The notes beneath the pieces are model-generated. The model had not been told where the DNA came from. It saw only the letters and a list, made by a program, of their open reading frames with translations, and made no database searches. The position numbers and the translations under genes were made by a program. From Tetmemena sp. SeJ-2015 (taxonomy: Eukaryota; Ciliophora; Spirotrichea; Sporadotrichida; Oxytrichidae), in the NCBI GenBank assembly GCA_027382625.1, contig JAJKFJ010022556.1:54777-118776 (forward strand): a stretch of 64,000 nucleotides of DNA, written 5' to 3'. Positions 43,601 through 54,075 of the stretch are shown piece by piece. The stretch's first letter is position 1. Each line of letters starts with the position of its first letter.

Positions 43601-43990
43601 TGACTTGACTCGATCAGAGTGCTCTTAGTCAAAGTCTTATAGTAATTATCGACTGCTTGGGATCCAGTGGCTATACTACCTGGATAGTCTTTGTCTTCGC
43701 CACTGCTGGCTGTTGAAGAGCCAGAGGCGCTATCGTATCTGCTGGATTGGTTATGTTGTTGCAATTTTCCGAACATGCTTGAGGGTTTAGCCATTAGTCT
43801 GGTGGGGAGGACAGAATACATGTGATTGGACAAGTGCTGTGGATAGTTTTAGATGTGGGAGCTGTTCAATACTGAGTGACTGCTTGACCCACTTTAGTTC
43901 TGTGGAGACACTAAGCTGGGCAGAGAAGACTGGTACTGAGCCTAAGTTAGTCACTGAAGGCATCCCTCCTGAGATACCTGAGCTGAGGAT
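40650..43990 (-). CDS. PP2C-type protein phosphatase with long-repeat IESs
   Basis: The N-terminal part is Ser/Asn-rich (RLMAKPSSMFGKLQQHNQSS). The catalytic core shows NTHNGIARGYNEDR, FFAVFDGHGGSGCAE, VYTANVGDSRAIMSQ, LTRDHKPSEDFEKKRI, VSRTFGDAHAKLEQFGG, LICSDGIFDRMSTEE and DNLSVVLIAF, the ordered metal-binding motifs of PPM Ser/Thr phosphatases. GT-AG introns lie at 42087-42121 and about 41865-41902. Four interruptions with direct repeats occur: GAATT (42917-42942), GATTA (42709-42739), a 66-bp repeat, and a 29-bp repeat. Upstream start and the 3' stop (about 40650) are not fixed. The tail is Ser/Asn-rich (HSSGTASIVNNDKSYLANGG). Confidence 0.8.
41317..41724 (-). other. 408-bp IES-like insert bounded by 29-bp direct repeats (PP2C)
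   Basis: An exact 29-bp repeat occurs at 41288-41316 and 41696-41724 and encodes IFDRMSTEE in both copies. Removing one copy plus the 379 bp between gives SDGIFDRMSTEE|VISCAWQLNYH in frame. The interior is AT-rich and non-coding. The repeat behaves as an unusually long pointer. Confidence 0.75.
42104..42169 (-). repeat. 66-bp direct repeat, copy 1 (PP2C exon and intron start)
   Basis: Identical to 42641-42706. Contains 48 exonic bases (VYTANVGDSRAIMS region) plus the first 18 bases of a GT-AG intron. This copy is followed on the minus strand by the rest of the intron and the downstream gene. Confidence 0.9.
42170..42640. other. 471-bp GC-rich insert between the 66-bp repeats
   Basis: Markedly richer in G and C than everything around it. 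It has no PP2C coding sequence. Features seen: a 7-bp stem CGACCGG...CCGGTCG near 42597-42619, two ACCAGCCAAT elements (42223 and 42553 areas), and an imperfect inverted pair around GACGCACAC near both ends (42210 and the reverse at 42617). No transposase ORF. It would be removed with one 66-bp copy. Confidence 0.75.
42641..42706 (-). repeat. 66-bp direct repeat, copy 2 (PP2C)
   Basis: Identical to 42104-42169. On the minus strand this copy directly follows the GATTA-pointer IES that connects it to the upstream catalytic exon (ACVVLIVDD). Only one copy can be used in the final gene. Confidence 0.9.
42709..42739 (-). other. IES, pointer GATTA (PP2C)
   Basis: GATTA (minus) at 42735-42739 and 42704-42708. 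Removing 31 bp joins CVVLIVDD to QVYTANVGDSRA in frame, restoring the PP2C core. Confidence 0.8.
42917..42942 (-). other. IES, pointer GAATT (PP2C)
   Basis: GAATT (minus) at 42938-42942 and 42912-42916. Removing 26 bp joins DGHGGSGCAE to FLRDNLHLFIAQQD in frame. Confidence 0.8.
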
Positions 43991-44383
43991 ATGACTGGCT
44001 AGCATTTGCTTTGAATTCAAAGTCTTTTGATTCTAATTACATAAATTGTGGTCTTTGTTAATGAAGGATAAATTATTTCGAAACAGATTGGAAATTTAGA
44101 ATAATTACCATTATATTATGAGAGATTGAGTAAAATTTAATTACTAGTTTAGAATAACAAGTGAGATTAATTAATTTAACATTTTAACTTTCTAATGCAA
44201 ATTAAATCTTGATTTAAATTCTTCATTGTAAATTATAATTTGGGTACTAACTTATTCATTATCTTAGGTCTACTTAAGATAAAATTAGATCAACCTCTAA
44301 CCTTATATATCTCCGCTTATAAATCATGATGTATGCGCAGGGACATACCTATTAATCATTCTATTTTTATTGCTACCCAAACA

Positions 44384-44923
44384 ATGAACTAACAAAGTAT
44401 GCTCAAATCTTCGAACAATAATATGGAGAACGGCCTTGGACAGATGCACTAGCTCGACTCTAGTTCAACTTTGCTCCCCTCTACTGGCACACACAGAACC
44501 AGTGGCCACAGCAACTTTCTGCTCAACTCAATTAAGAACCAAGGGGGGTTAGGGCAGAGTTCAAACTTCCTAAAGAATTCACACCAGTTCAACAACTCGG
44601 CTGAGAGATCCTATCAAAATCAATTGGGCCATTCTAGCGGCGGTCTAAACTCACACCTCAATGGCATTGTGGTTGGAAACATAATGCAAGGCAATAGTCA
44701 TCTCACTCAACCTAACTCTCCCAAAATTACAACTTGTATTTTAAATAGGAGGGATGAACCCTTCGTCTTCAGTGCTAAGTTCCAGAATAATCTCTCAATT
44801 GCTCAAATAAGGTTTAAATTTTATTTTCAACCCTTGACGTTCGGTTAAAGTTCAAATGCTAATTAGTTCTCTAACGCAGCCACTTCAAGCTTCAAGACTC
44901 CCTAACATCAAAAGACTTAATGA
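44384..44923 (+). CDS. Hypothetical Ser/Asn/Gln-rich 179-aa protein
   Basis: Continuous frame under the ciliate code from MNQQSMLKSSNNNMENGLGQ to SSFKTPQHQKTQ, TGA 44921-44923. Low-complexity, with a short hydrophobic patch (KITTCILNRRDEPFVFSAKF). Diverges from the PP2C gene start, and its stop is 23 bp from the stop of the convergent minus gene. No family recognised. Confidence 0.55.
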
Positions 44924-44946
44924 AAACCGTTATTCTTATGATGCAT

Positions 44947-47816
44947 TCATAATTATTTTAGGTACTGAGATTAAGAAAGGGAGGATAGATGCTATACCTT
45001 ATTAGATCGGACTTTATTGCTGACTCGATTACTGAACACTGGACTCTAGATATTAGAAGTAAGATGCTTCTCTCTTTTTTGCTGATATCTTTCTGGACTA
45101 GACTCAACCTCTTCCTCTGGAATGGCAGACTTGCTCTTTGAAACAGCTTTAGCTGATTGCTCTCGCTTCACACTTTACTTCTTTGAACTGAAGTGATCTG
45201 AAGACTAACCAAGCATCTAAAAGAAAATATTAAGGGATGGAAAACTATGTCTACCTCTTGAAACTAAGAAGGTTCATTTAAGTTCAGTTTAGAAGAAAGA
45301 CTTTATTGCTTTGGAGAAATGACTTTCTCGAAAAGCACTTGCGTGGGATCCTCATCCCAAAGTGCTTTTAGATGAACTTCTCAGGTTGGATGATGTTCTA
45401 TATTTCCTCCAGCTTCTAATGGATGTTGTTCTCGCTGATGTAGCCAAGGAAATCTTTTCTCATCTCATCGATGGTAGAGAGCACTTGTTTGGCTGTCTTT
45501 GCATCCTCCTGCTCTCGAGGGAAGTACCTCTTCGGTAGGCGCTTGAATACCTCCTCATCACTTAGGTTCTTCAAAGCAGTCTGGGTTTTAGGAGGGCGAG
45601 GGAGTTCAGGCATTTCATCTTCATCATCTTCCTCTGCATTATTAGGGAAGTGATTGCTTGGTTAGTTCAAAGGCATGAACTTCTTATGGTCGAAGTCACC
45701 CTCGTTATCGCTATCTCTTTGATTCTTAAATATGTGCTAATTAGAGGTAAAAAGAAGTTACCCTCCTTCATTGTTGTTTACAAACTATCGCGTAGCTATT
45801 TAATCTTACACTCTTGCCTCTTCCTCCTAATTAAAAGAATGCACACATAATCAGAGTTGGGCATTTCATTGTCGTCTTAATATACTCCTTCCTGATCTTC
45901 ACCTTCATCTCCCTCATCATCATTATCCATTTCATAATTATCTTCGTCTTCCAGTCCATCATTGTAAGGGACTCTCATTTAAACTTTTAAGCTCAACATA
46001 AATGAATCAATCTCAGTGTCTTGGAAGTTCTATAAATCATGCATTCTCTCCGATCTCTTAGCCTCTTATTCTCCTTTGGAGAGGCGTAAATTTTGCCTTC
46101 TGCTTTCTTTAGGAGGATTTAAAAAATTTAAACAGGATTTATCTCCTAGTTTATCTGTTGAGTAACTCCGAAAAGCATCTGGTTTTACATGTACGGAGAG
46201 ACTGTGTCTAGTTAGGAGTTCGAAGCTGCTCCACTTAAAGCTCCTTGAGTTTGTAATAACAGAGATGCGTTTTTCGAAAAGACTCCCTTTGAGCTTGAAC
46301 CTAAACTACCATCTTCCATTATCCGTTTATCAAAGGATTAGAAGTTCTGCATGTCGATTTAAGCGTTTTGAAGATTCTCTAGTTGCTATTGGTTCGAAAA
46401 AATAGCATTTTCCTAGAAAACAGGAGGCTTGGATCCATCTGAGGGAAGTTAATAATTATCTTAGTTTCTGGTTTGATCCTATTGCTGCTCGTTACCCTGA
46501 ACTCTGAATGTTAGTTTATTATTCTAAGAGCTTTAGAGATCAACAGGCTTGGTTATATCTTCTCTTGCTTTACCACTTAATAGAGGCTAGCTTTTGTTTT
46601 AGCTTATTAGATTATGTTAATTGCTTTAAGAAACTAAGTCGCTAGGGACTGAAGCCATAGACTATCCATCTTGGAAGTTAGAGTTCACGTAAATGTGAGA
46701 ACTTTCCTCAAACACCTTTCTGTTCTACATACCATGTACCGTCTAACTAATGGAATCAAGGTTGCTTTAGTCAACAACTTCTTGAGGAAAGTCTCTATCC
46801 TGTATGGATTATTTCTTAAAGCGATATAAATTTTCACTTCTAGACATTAAAAATTCAAAGCAATATTTGCCAGTCCTAGGCTGATCATGCTTTTTGGTAT
46901 GATAGTCAGCAGTTTTCATTCTCGCTGAGTTATCTGAATTGGTGAGCATGCCAGAATTATAGTGCTGAAATTGTGTGGGCATGTTTGAATTACTCTCTAA
47001 TATGATCAAGTTACACACTTGCTTCTCCCTGGCTGGCCTGATTTGATTCCATATTTGGGGGTTGTACTTTCTTGGCTTGTGAAACCTCAAGAGTCATCTT
47101 ATTGCTAGCAAATCTGTTCTAGGTAGTCTCATTTTCTTGCTTTTCACCCTCTCCAAGTGACACTACCTGCCTATGCTCAGAGCCATTTAAGTTTGAGTCT
47201 CTCTCATTTCTAATGTCGATGATAAAATTTTAACTTGAAAATTACTTCTATTTTAAGATGCTCTTTAGCTTAGTGCGAATATCAGGCGGCTGTTAACGTT
47301 GACTAACATAGTCATCTTGAAACTTGGTGATAAGGTAGTTGCATTCATTATTGATGTCGTGTAAGAAATTAGCATCTATGGTTGAATTAATGCCATCTTG
47401 CATTTGATTGTTTTGGAAAGACTGGTGCTTACTCTCCTCTTGTATCCGCCCATTTTTAACTGAGCCCCTGACGCTCTTTCTTTTTCAAGGTTTGATTAAA
47501 CAGTAAACTATAAGTATATGATCAAAGATTATATTGATCCTTCTGAAGAATGAACTGAGTATTTGAGCTATTGGAATAGTTGTCCCCGAAATCGACTTCT
47601 TCCTCATCGTCCTCTTAGTTGGTCTTTCTTCTTATTATCTGCGTTATTTTTGAGTTCTGACTCAGAGGTTGCTGCTACTTTGACTAGCTTTGTCTACCTC
47701 CTAAAATTGATTTAATTAACCGAATACTAAGTAATCACTTTGAAAATGAGAATTGCTTTAAGGAAAACATGATAATGAAACTTACTTGAATCGCTTGGTG
47801 TGCTATCTTGATTCAT
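44947..47816 (-). CDS. Hypothetical disordered protein with an acidic and a basic-helical region
   Basis: Starts MNQDSTPSDS. A GT-AG intron (about 47705-47797) joins to a Gln/Ser-rich region with NQEDDEEEVDFGDNYSNSSN. Further on are an acidic run (EGDEGEDQEGVYQDDNEMPN) and the most ordered part, MPELPRPPKTQTALKNLSDE, EEVFKRLPKRYFPREQEDAK, TAKQVLSTIDEMRKDFLGYI. The tail ends at TGA 44947-44949 with Ser/Lys-rich sequence. Frame changes near 45.36 and 45.75 kb, and others between 46.1 and 47.5 kb, are not resolved. No known domain. Confidence 0.45.
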
Positions 47817-47954
47817 TTCTTTCTTCCTAAGAATTATTAGATAATTATTTCAAATATAAATTTCAATTATTCTTATAACTTGCTCGGATTCTCAACACAC
47901 TTGCTTGCCTTGATCAGCAACTAAGCGTTTGTTTAATTCATAATTTAAATCAAA

Positions 47955-48787
47955 ATGAAAGCGACCTTTGGCTTTGGCTCCGCAAATGAATCTCAGGCAA
48001 GGAAGACTGCCTCTTCTTCTTCGAGCAAGAGAGGGCTCTTCTCTCTGGTCTAACCAAGCACGAAGATAGAGCCAACTACTCTTTCCTGAAGCCACTAGAC
48101 TTCCAGTTCATCACCCCACAGTCATGCTCTTACTAAAATGTGGCCACTATTGGCTTGAGCCAAGAAGGCATGGTTGAATAGAGACACACAGCCTTTGGCA
48201 TAATATATCTTAATTAATTTTGGAACTAACAACATGTATAAATATAACAACGACACATAAGTTGGGCGCACTATTAGAAGAAATGATGCCGCTCTGGAAT
48301 CTTTATATCAAAGTCATTTAAATTAATCTAATTGAGAATCTACTGACTTGCTGAATAATTTATTTTGAGTAGACAATTTTTTGATTTAATGAAGCAAAAG
48401 ACACTGGTTGAGTTAGGCAGCTTATCTCTGGTGTCAAAGATCCACATTAAGAACTTTAAGAACGCAAGAGTTTCCATCTATCTCTCTGAGTTCCCAGACT
48501 CTGGGTTCAGCCTGGTCAACCACCAGAGTAAACTAATGAGCTGCAAAGAAAGAGTAGTTGATGTCGGCAACCTTCCTGCAAAGTACATACTCATTGAAGT
48601 CGACAAGGGAATTCCAATCAAAGCCATTAAAGAATGCTAAATCAACGTGATCTTATTAATTAAATTTACTTAAGAAGACTTCCAGGTGTATGGAGTAGAG
48701 CATTCGAGAATCGATGAGACTTTCGGATATGGCTCTAACGATATCCTGTTTGATAAGACCTACCAGATCCTATATGGTTTCAAATGA
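47955..48787 (+). CDS. Hypothetical beta-sandwich protein
   Basis: Starts MKATFGFGSANESQARKTAS. A second frame continues HEDRANYSFLKPLDFQFITP, then NVATIGLSQEGMVEQRHTAF. After an interruption (about 48220-48365) it reads TLVELGSLSLVSKIHIKNFK, NARVSIYLSEFPDSGF, NLPAKYILIEVDKGIPIKAI. A short insertion near 48640-48690 leads to FQVYGVEHSRIDETFGYGSN, ending YGFK at TGA 48785-48787. The pattern of strands (SKIHIKNFKNARVSIYLS, KYILIEVDKG) resembles discoidin-like jelly-roll domains, but this is inference. Confidence 0.45.
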
Positions 48788-48879
48788 TTAGCATGTTTTC
48801 AATTTCTTTAAACTTGTTCAAAATTTCAAGAATAAATATTTTTTTAAAAGAGAACCTAAAATAACATTACCTAATAGGA

Positions 48880-51800
48880 GAGTGCAAGGCAGCTGACTAT
48901 CAGAGAGGCCAAAACCATCATCAAGCCTCCAGATTCTTCAGTTTTTAGTGTTGGCTTCAAAAACTCAAGCAAGGGACCTCGTGTTCTTAGAATGGCTGAC
49001 TACTTTAAGTAAGAAGGAAGCCCTTGAGAGGAAAGGCTGTCAGATAATGACTACTTGAGCGAGAACGAGCCAGCAGTAGAGACCAAGCAACTATTTTCGA
49101 AAGACGATATAGGAAATTAGGATGATGAGGATGCTAATTTTGGCTTAATCTTATAGAGATTACCTTTATTAACATGCGTAAGTGAAGCTTTCCGAGTTAG
49201 AAAGAGGAGCACTGAAACAAAAGATGGAGCAAGACATCCTCTCAAACTTATCGATAAACTTCCTCTTTAACAAGAGTGATGAATTGATGTTTGGACTCAT
49301 AGATCAGCACAAGGTTTATAAGCTCATGCTTAAAATCAAGGAAGTCGCAAACACCTCAATTGAAAAAGGCAGCAAGTAAATCGACTATAATGAGATAGTG
49401 CAGTACCTCATGGATGAGGAGTTTCAAGATAATGAAAAGCAGAGAAAGCTGGAGGAGTAGAATGAAGTTCACCCTTTCAGTGAAATAGTACTACTTAGAA
49501 TTATTAATACGCTGTTTATCTTTTAAGTGAACCGATTAAACCTAAATTGCGTAACAAGGAGACTTTTACTCAAGAAATGTGGACTCAGGTAGTTGACTTC
49601 ATGCGGAAGAATCCCAAGATACTCATGTAAATGCTACCAGATGAGGAAGAAGAAGATGTAACGCCTAAGACTGGAAACAACTAAGAGCATATCAATGCAA
49701 AGGTCAAGAATAAAGTAATGCAGCAGATTGAAGAAGCCAAGCGATGGACGAAGCTTCAAGCACTAAGCAAAGGTTTTTTGTAAAGAAGAGAACTTATAGA
49801 GGCAATAGACAATTAGCAAAATGCCATAATATCTTCAAAGCAATAAGTTATTAAGTAATACTATATTGATTTATCTTCTCCTCCTAAAATTCTTTTGACA
49901 AATAAGGAAGTCAAAAAACCTGCAAAGAAGCTTAAAATAGTAAATTAAAACGAGAAGAAGAGGTTAAATGAAAATGAAAGTTAAAAATTGCAAGCAGAAA
50001 AGCTATAGGATTTGAATAGTGGTAGTGAAACAGAGTATATGGATAAAGGCAAAGATTCAGCAGTTTCAAGAACATACCAAAAGCAGTATCAGTATAATTC
50101 CGTCAGCACAGCTAAAAATATCTACTCTAATCCTGCCTTTCTCCATCCTGATATTTAGAACTAAAATTCCTAAACACCTTAAAGTATCACAGGGCTCGGT
50201 TAGGTAAATATAAACAGACCGATTCATTCGCAGCAGCAATCAAGAGGAAAGAGCAATATCAAATTCAAAAAAGGCTCAGCTATGTCTACTTTTGGAGGAG
50301 GTGGAGATAATACAACTTTGGGAACTACTACAGCCAACGCAACTTAGCAAAACTTTTATAGACCTTAGAATTTATCAGGTAACTAAAATTACACCATAGA
50401 TGATTAGAACTATCCCATGTCTGGAGGAGGAGGCATACCTTAAGTCGGCAAGTCAAGCATGATGCAGTAATATAACACTGGAGGTGAATTCATTCACGCA
50501 CAAGGCTCTTCTTAAAGAAGACCTATAACAGCAAGCGCCGTCAACAGTAAAAATTCCTAGTAAAGGAATTTAGGTTATATGAGGCCTGTCCTTTAGTAGA
50601 GACTAGAATCTTTTGATGCCACTTCTAATTAGTCTTCGAAGTTTTCTCGTGGTGGAAGTTTAGGAAAGAAAATTCAAACTATAAGCAACAATGGAAGGAT
50701 GGATTCCTAGAAGTTCGAATCTGTAAACGAATCTGCCCTTATGTATTCAGGTTAGCTCCCATCTAAGTTAGAAATTCTCTCTGGCTAAAACAACCTCAAT
50801 AACAGTTTTGCGGGTCCTTTGGTCGGATAGAGGTTCGCTCCGATTCAGCTGGGACCCTCTAAAAATACGAAGAAGTATATAATGAAGATAGCTCCAGGCC
50901 TCAAAGAAACGAGATGTATCCTTAAATTTTGAATCCTAGAGGCTCAAGCATGAACAGAGAAGGGAAGTAGGTGATATTGCCGAGAATGATGAGTGATTAA
51001 AATCAACTCGCTAATTAGAATAAGGGGAATAATTAATACATCCCAAGAATAAATCTGACGAGTAAGAGAATTAGTGGGTAGGCAGATTCTCAAAGAAGGT
51101 CTGAAGCTCTTAATCAATCTAACAAACAATGTAAAGGAGCATGAGGAATCCGTTTATGAGTAAACTCCTTAAGGAGCATATCCTAAATTTGTGAGACCTG
51201 GAGCTCTTTAGAGAGCCTCTAATTCCAGAAGGGAGTCTGCTGCTGATTTAGAATCCACCAATTCTTAGAAATAGCTTTAGTAGTCTAAGAAATTTATTAA
51301 TCCTAGGACCTTCAAAGATCAAACTATGCAAACTAGAATAGGAGGAGTAAACAATAAGTTGCTTATCAGTCCTTAAACTGGCCTCACCGATCCCTTTGCT
51401 CATGTCCCTGAGCATGAAATTTCTCGCTAGGACTCTGAAATGTCTGAAAAGTTTAGCAAGAAGCATCTGAAAATGCCTGTAGTTGATTGGGCCTACACCC
51501 CTCTATTTCTCGAAGGTGCTTGCTAAAGATACGGAATTCAACCTAGATCAAAGCATAGAGTTGTATTTGGAGAAAGAAGTAGACTATGTAATTGATATGA
51601 TGAAGAACAAGTACAAGGATTTCAAAAGAAGCGACATAATCAGGCCATTCTTCCACAAGTCTTAGAGAACAATCCAAGAGCTACTGTATGAACAAGGCTT
51701 GAAAAAGATTTTTGAGAAATTGAGCACCAAGTATAAGGAGCCCACTATTAGAAAACACTATGAAGCTCCTAATCAGATGCAAACTTGGATTTCATGCGAG

Positions 51801-52348
51801 ACAGATGCTGATGGAAGTCTTGGACTTATTAAATCGAGTATTCATCATTTATCTTAATTATGATTATTTGACTTGCTGATAACCTATGAGCTGAAAGCAG
51901 TGGAATTAAAGCAGATGCTTGACGTATAGACCAAGTATAGAGTTCCTTTGGAGGAATTCAATCAGATAAAATAAGCGAGTTAGAACTTATTCAACCTGGG
52001 ACATGACTTTATATCGAAGGTGCAGACACTCAGGAGTGTCCACAAGCAATTCAAAACTCCCTTCATTTTCAAGAGGAAAGATTACATCAACTATGTAAAG
52101 AGTGAGATCAGTGAAATTAAGAAGCTCATCTCTATTTAATAATATCTTTCTTACTTAATTAGTTGAATTTCAATTTTTTCTCTATCTTTAAGGTACAGAT
52201 ACCAGGTGGACCCACTGAAAAGGACGATCTGCAGAAATATATGGATTAGGAGAATTCCCAAGCAGAGTTAGAATCCTCAAAAGGAAATATCTTAAGGCAA
52301 ATTGAGGAGAACAAGAATGAGACAGATCAGAGCTATGAAACCTCTTGA
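48880..52348 (+). CDS. Large hypothetical protein, helical with long disordered middle
   Basis: The first part reads REAKTIIKPPDSSVFSVGFK and an acidic stretch. Then comes ELERGALKQKMEQDILSNLS and an EF-hand-like segment (FGLIDQHKVYKLMLKIKEVA, EYNEIVQYLMDEEF-type). From 49.5 to 50.95 kb an almost continuous frame reads FTQEMWTQVVDFMRKNPKIL and QIEEAKRWTKLQALSKGFLQ before a long Gln/Asn/Gly/Ser-rich region. The last part reads YLEKEVDYVIDMMKNKYKDF and LEEFNQIKQASQNLFNLGHD and ends NKNETDQSYETS, TGA 52346-52348. The start is not fixed. No enzyme domain recognised. Confidence 0.45.
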
Positions 52349-52519
52349 TGATACATATCAATAACCTTGAATATAAATTATAAATTGGAAATCGAAAACT
52401 TACAAATTTTGACTTTTAAGAGAAAGAGGTTTATCATTCAAATTTACTAGGCTTAAAATATAGAAGTAACTAGTCCTATCAAGTTAAATTTGACGTGTAT
52501 TATAATAGCCGATAAATTA

Positions 52520-53537
52520 ATGGAAATAATTGACGCACTTGATAAAGGAACTGACCTCATTAACCCCAGGCTGGTTGAGCTTATAAAAGAGTCTCTTACT
52601 ATTTTGAAAGACGCACTAGATGAATTCGGGTAACTCACTCGCATATAAATTATTGACCACGCATATAGAACTGATCTTGCATTAAGTTTTAACGGTGGAA
52701 AAGACTGCACTGTAGTTCTTCATCTACTAAGAGCAGCGTGTTACTCAGTTATTAAGTTTTACCTTATTTCTTACTTAAAAGACATGGAATCACAATAGCA
52801 CTTGATGCAAATAGAAGAGACTAAAATAGAAAGCCAGATTATAGACGAGCTAAGAATTTAAAGCATAGAAACTTGCGCAGCAGAAGCTACTCTTAGATAC
52901 AAACCTTGGCTTTAACGACTTAGATATGTTCACTTCGTCAAACTTAATGAGTTCCCAGAGATAGAAATGTTTAGGGAATAACAAATTTCAATTTTAAGCG
53001 TTATTATTATTTTTACAGTTGAATTGATAAACGAGAAGTAAGTAGAAACCAAAGACGTGTTTGCTTTTTTGCTTAATTAAACTTTAGGTATGGGACTAAG
53101 GTTGAGCTCTTCTCGTCAGACTTCAAGGGGGAGGTAAAGAAACTGATAGAGATGCATGGAACTCGAGCAATCATCATGGGGAATAGAAGAACTGACCCTT
53201 GGTCAAGAGACCTCCAGTCGAAATGCAAATCATCCCCTGGGTGGCCTGACTTCATGCGAGTGTTTCCAATTTTGGATTGGAGTTATACCGATGTGTGGGA
53301 ATTCTTGAGGGCTTTCAAGCTACCTTATTGCCATCTCTATGACGAGGGGTACACTTCTCTTGGTGAAATGGATAATACAGTCAAGAACACTTAAAGTTGA
53401 TTTTTATTAAGAATCCACATCTGCTGGTCAAAGTGAAAGACGAAAGTGGGCTTGAATAATCTGCTAACTATTTGCCTGCTTATTGTTTGAAAGATGAAGA
53501 GTTCGAAAGGGAGAGTAGATTCCAAAAAACTTAGTGA
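52520..53537 (+). CDS. FAD synthase (FMN adenylyltransferase, PAPS-reductase fold)
   Basis: Starts [20 protein letters not shown]. The PP-loop-like motif reads [17 protein letters not shown]. Further motifs are [76 protein letters not shown] and the C-terminal [18 protein letters not shown]. This order is that of eukaryotic FAD1/FLAD1 adenylyltransferase domains, which make FAD from FMN and ATP. A GT-AG intron lies at 53038-53087, a 26-bp IES (53388-53413, pointer AAGAA) in the NTVKNP motif, and a further interruption near 52735-52790. Stop TGA 53535-53537. No MoaB-like N-terminal domain is present, as in the yeast type. Confidence 0.8.
53388..53413 (+). other. IES, pointer AAGAA (FAD synthase)
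   Basis: AAGAA at 53383-53387 and 53409-53413. Removing 26 bp joins MDNTVKN to [13 protein letters not shown] in frame, as in the family. Confidence 0.8.
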
Positions 53538-54075
53538 TTAATCTACTACTTTTTTAATTTTTGTTTTGTTAAGTTTAAACTTGAGATTGATGAAATTAAT
53601 GAGTGAAATTTGCAGAAAAATTATTTAAAGTAGATCGTAGGTAAATTTTTACATTATTCTATATTTAATCTTGTAAGAAATATTCTTAAACCCTTTTAAA
53701 GTAGAGATCTAAATGAATTTTGGAAGGATTCCTAATCAAACGAAAGTTCAGTAAAATCCAAATTTAAGGAGATTTGCAATAATTTGTAGTATTCCACAAA
53801 CTTATGGAATTTTACTTCATTTTTTTTTGAATAGACAGTCTCTATTAAAGATCAATATTCATATCTTTGACCAGATAATATATTAAATTTTGTAGTTTTT
53901 ACGTTATAGAAAGTTGATCAGCAAATTTATCTCTTTGATATAAAATTAGCGTACAAAAAATTCGCGATTTTTTTATCTGAATCCATTAAACTTCTAATCC
54001 AATTTCCTAAATGATTTGAAAATTTTGGAGAGAATATTTGAGAAGAGATATTATAAAATAATTATATTATTAGCA
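53538..54075. other. AT-rich spacer
   Basis: Intergenic between the FAD synthase stop and the kinase start. No feature seen. Confidence 0.4.
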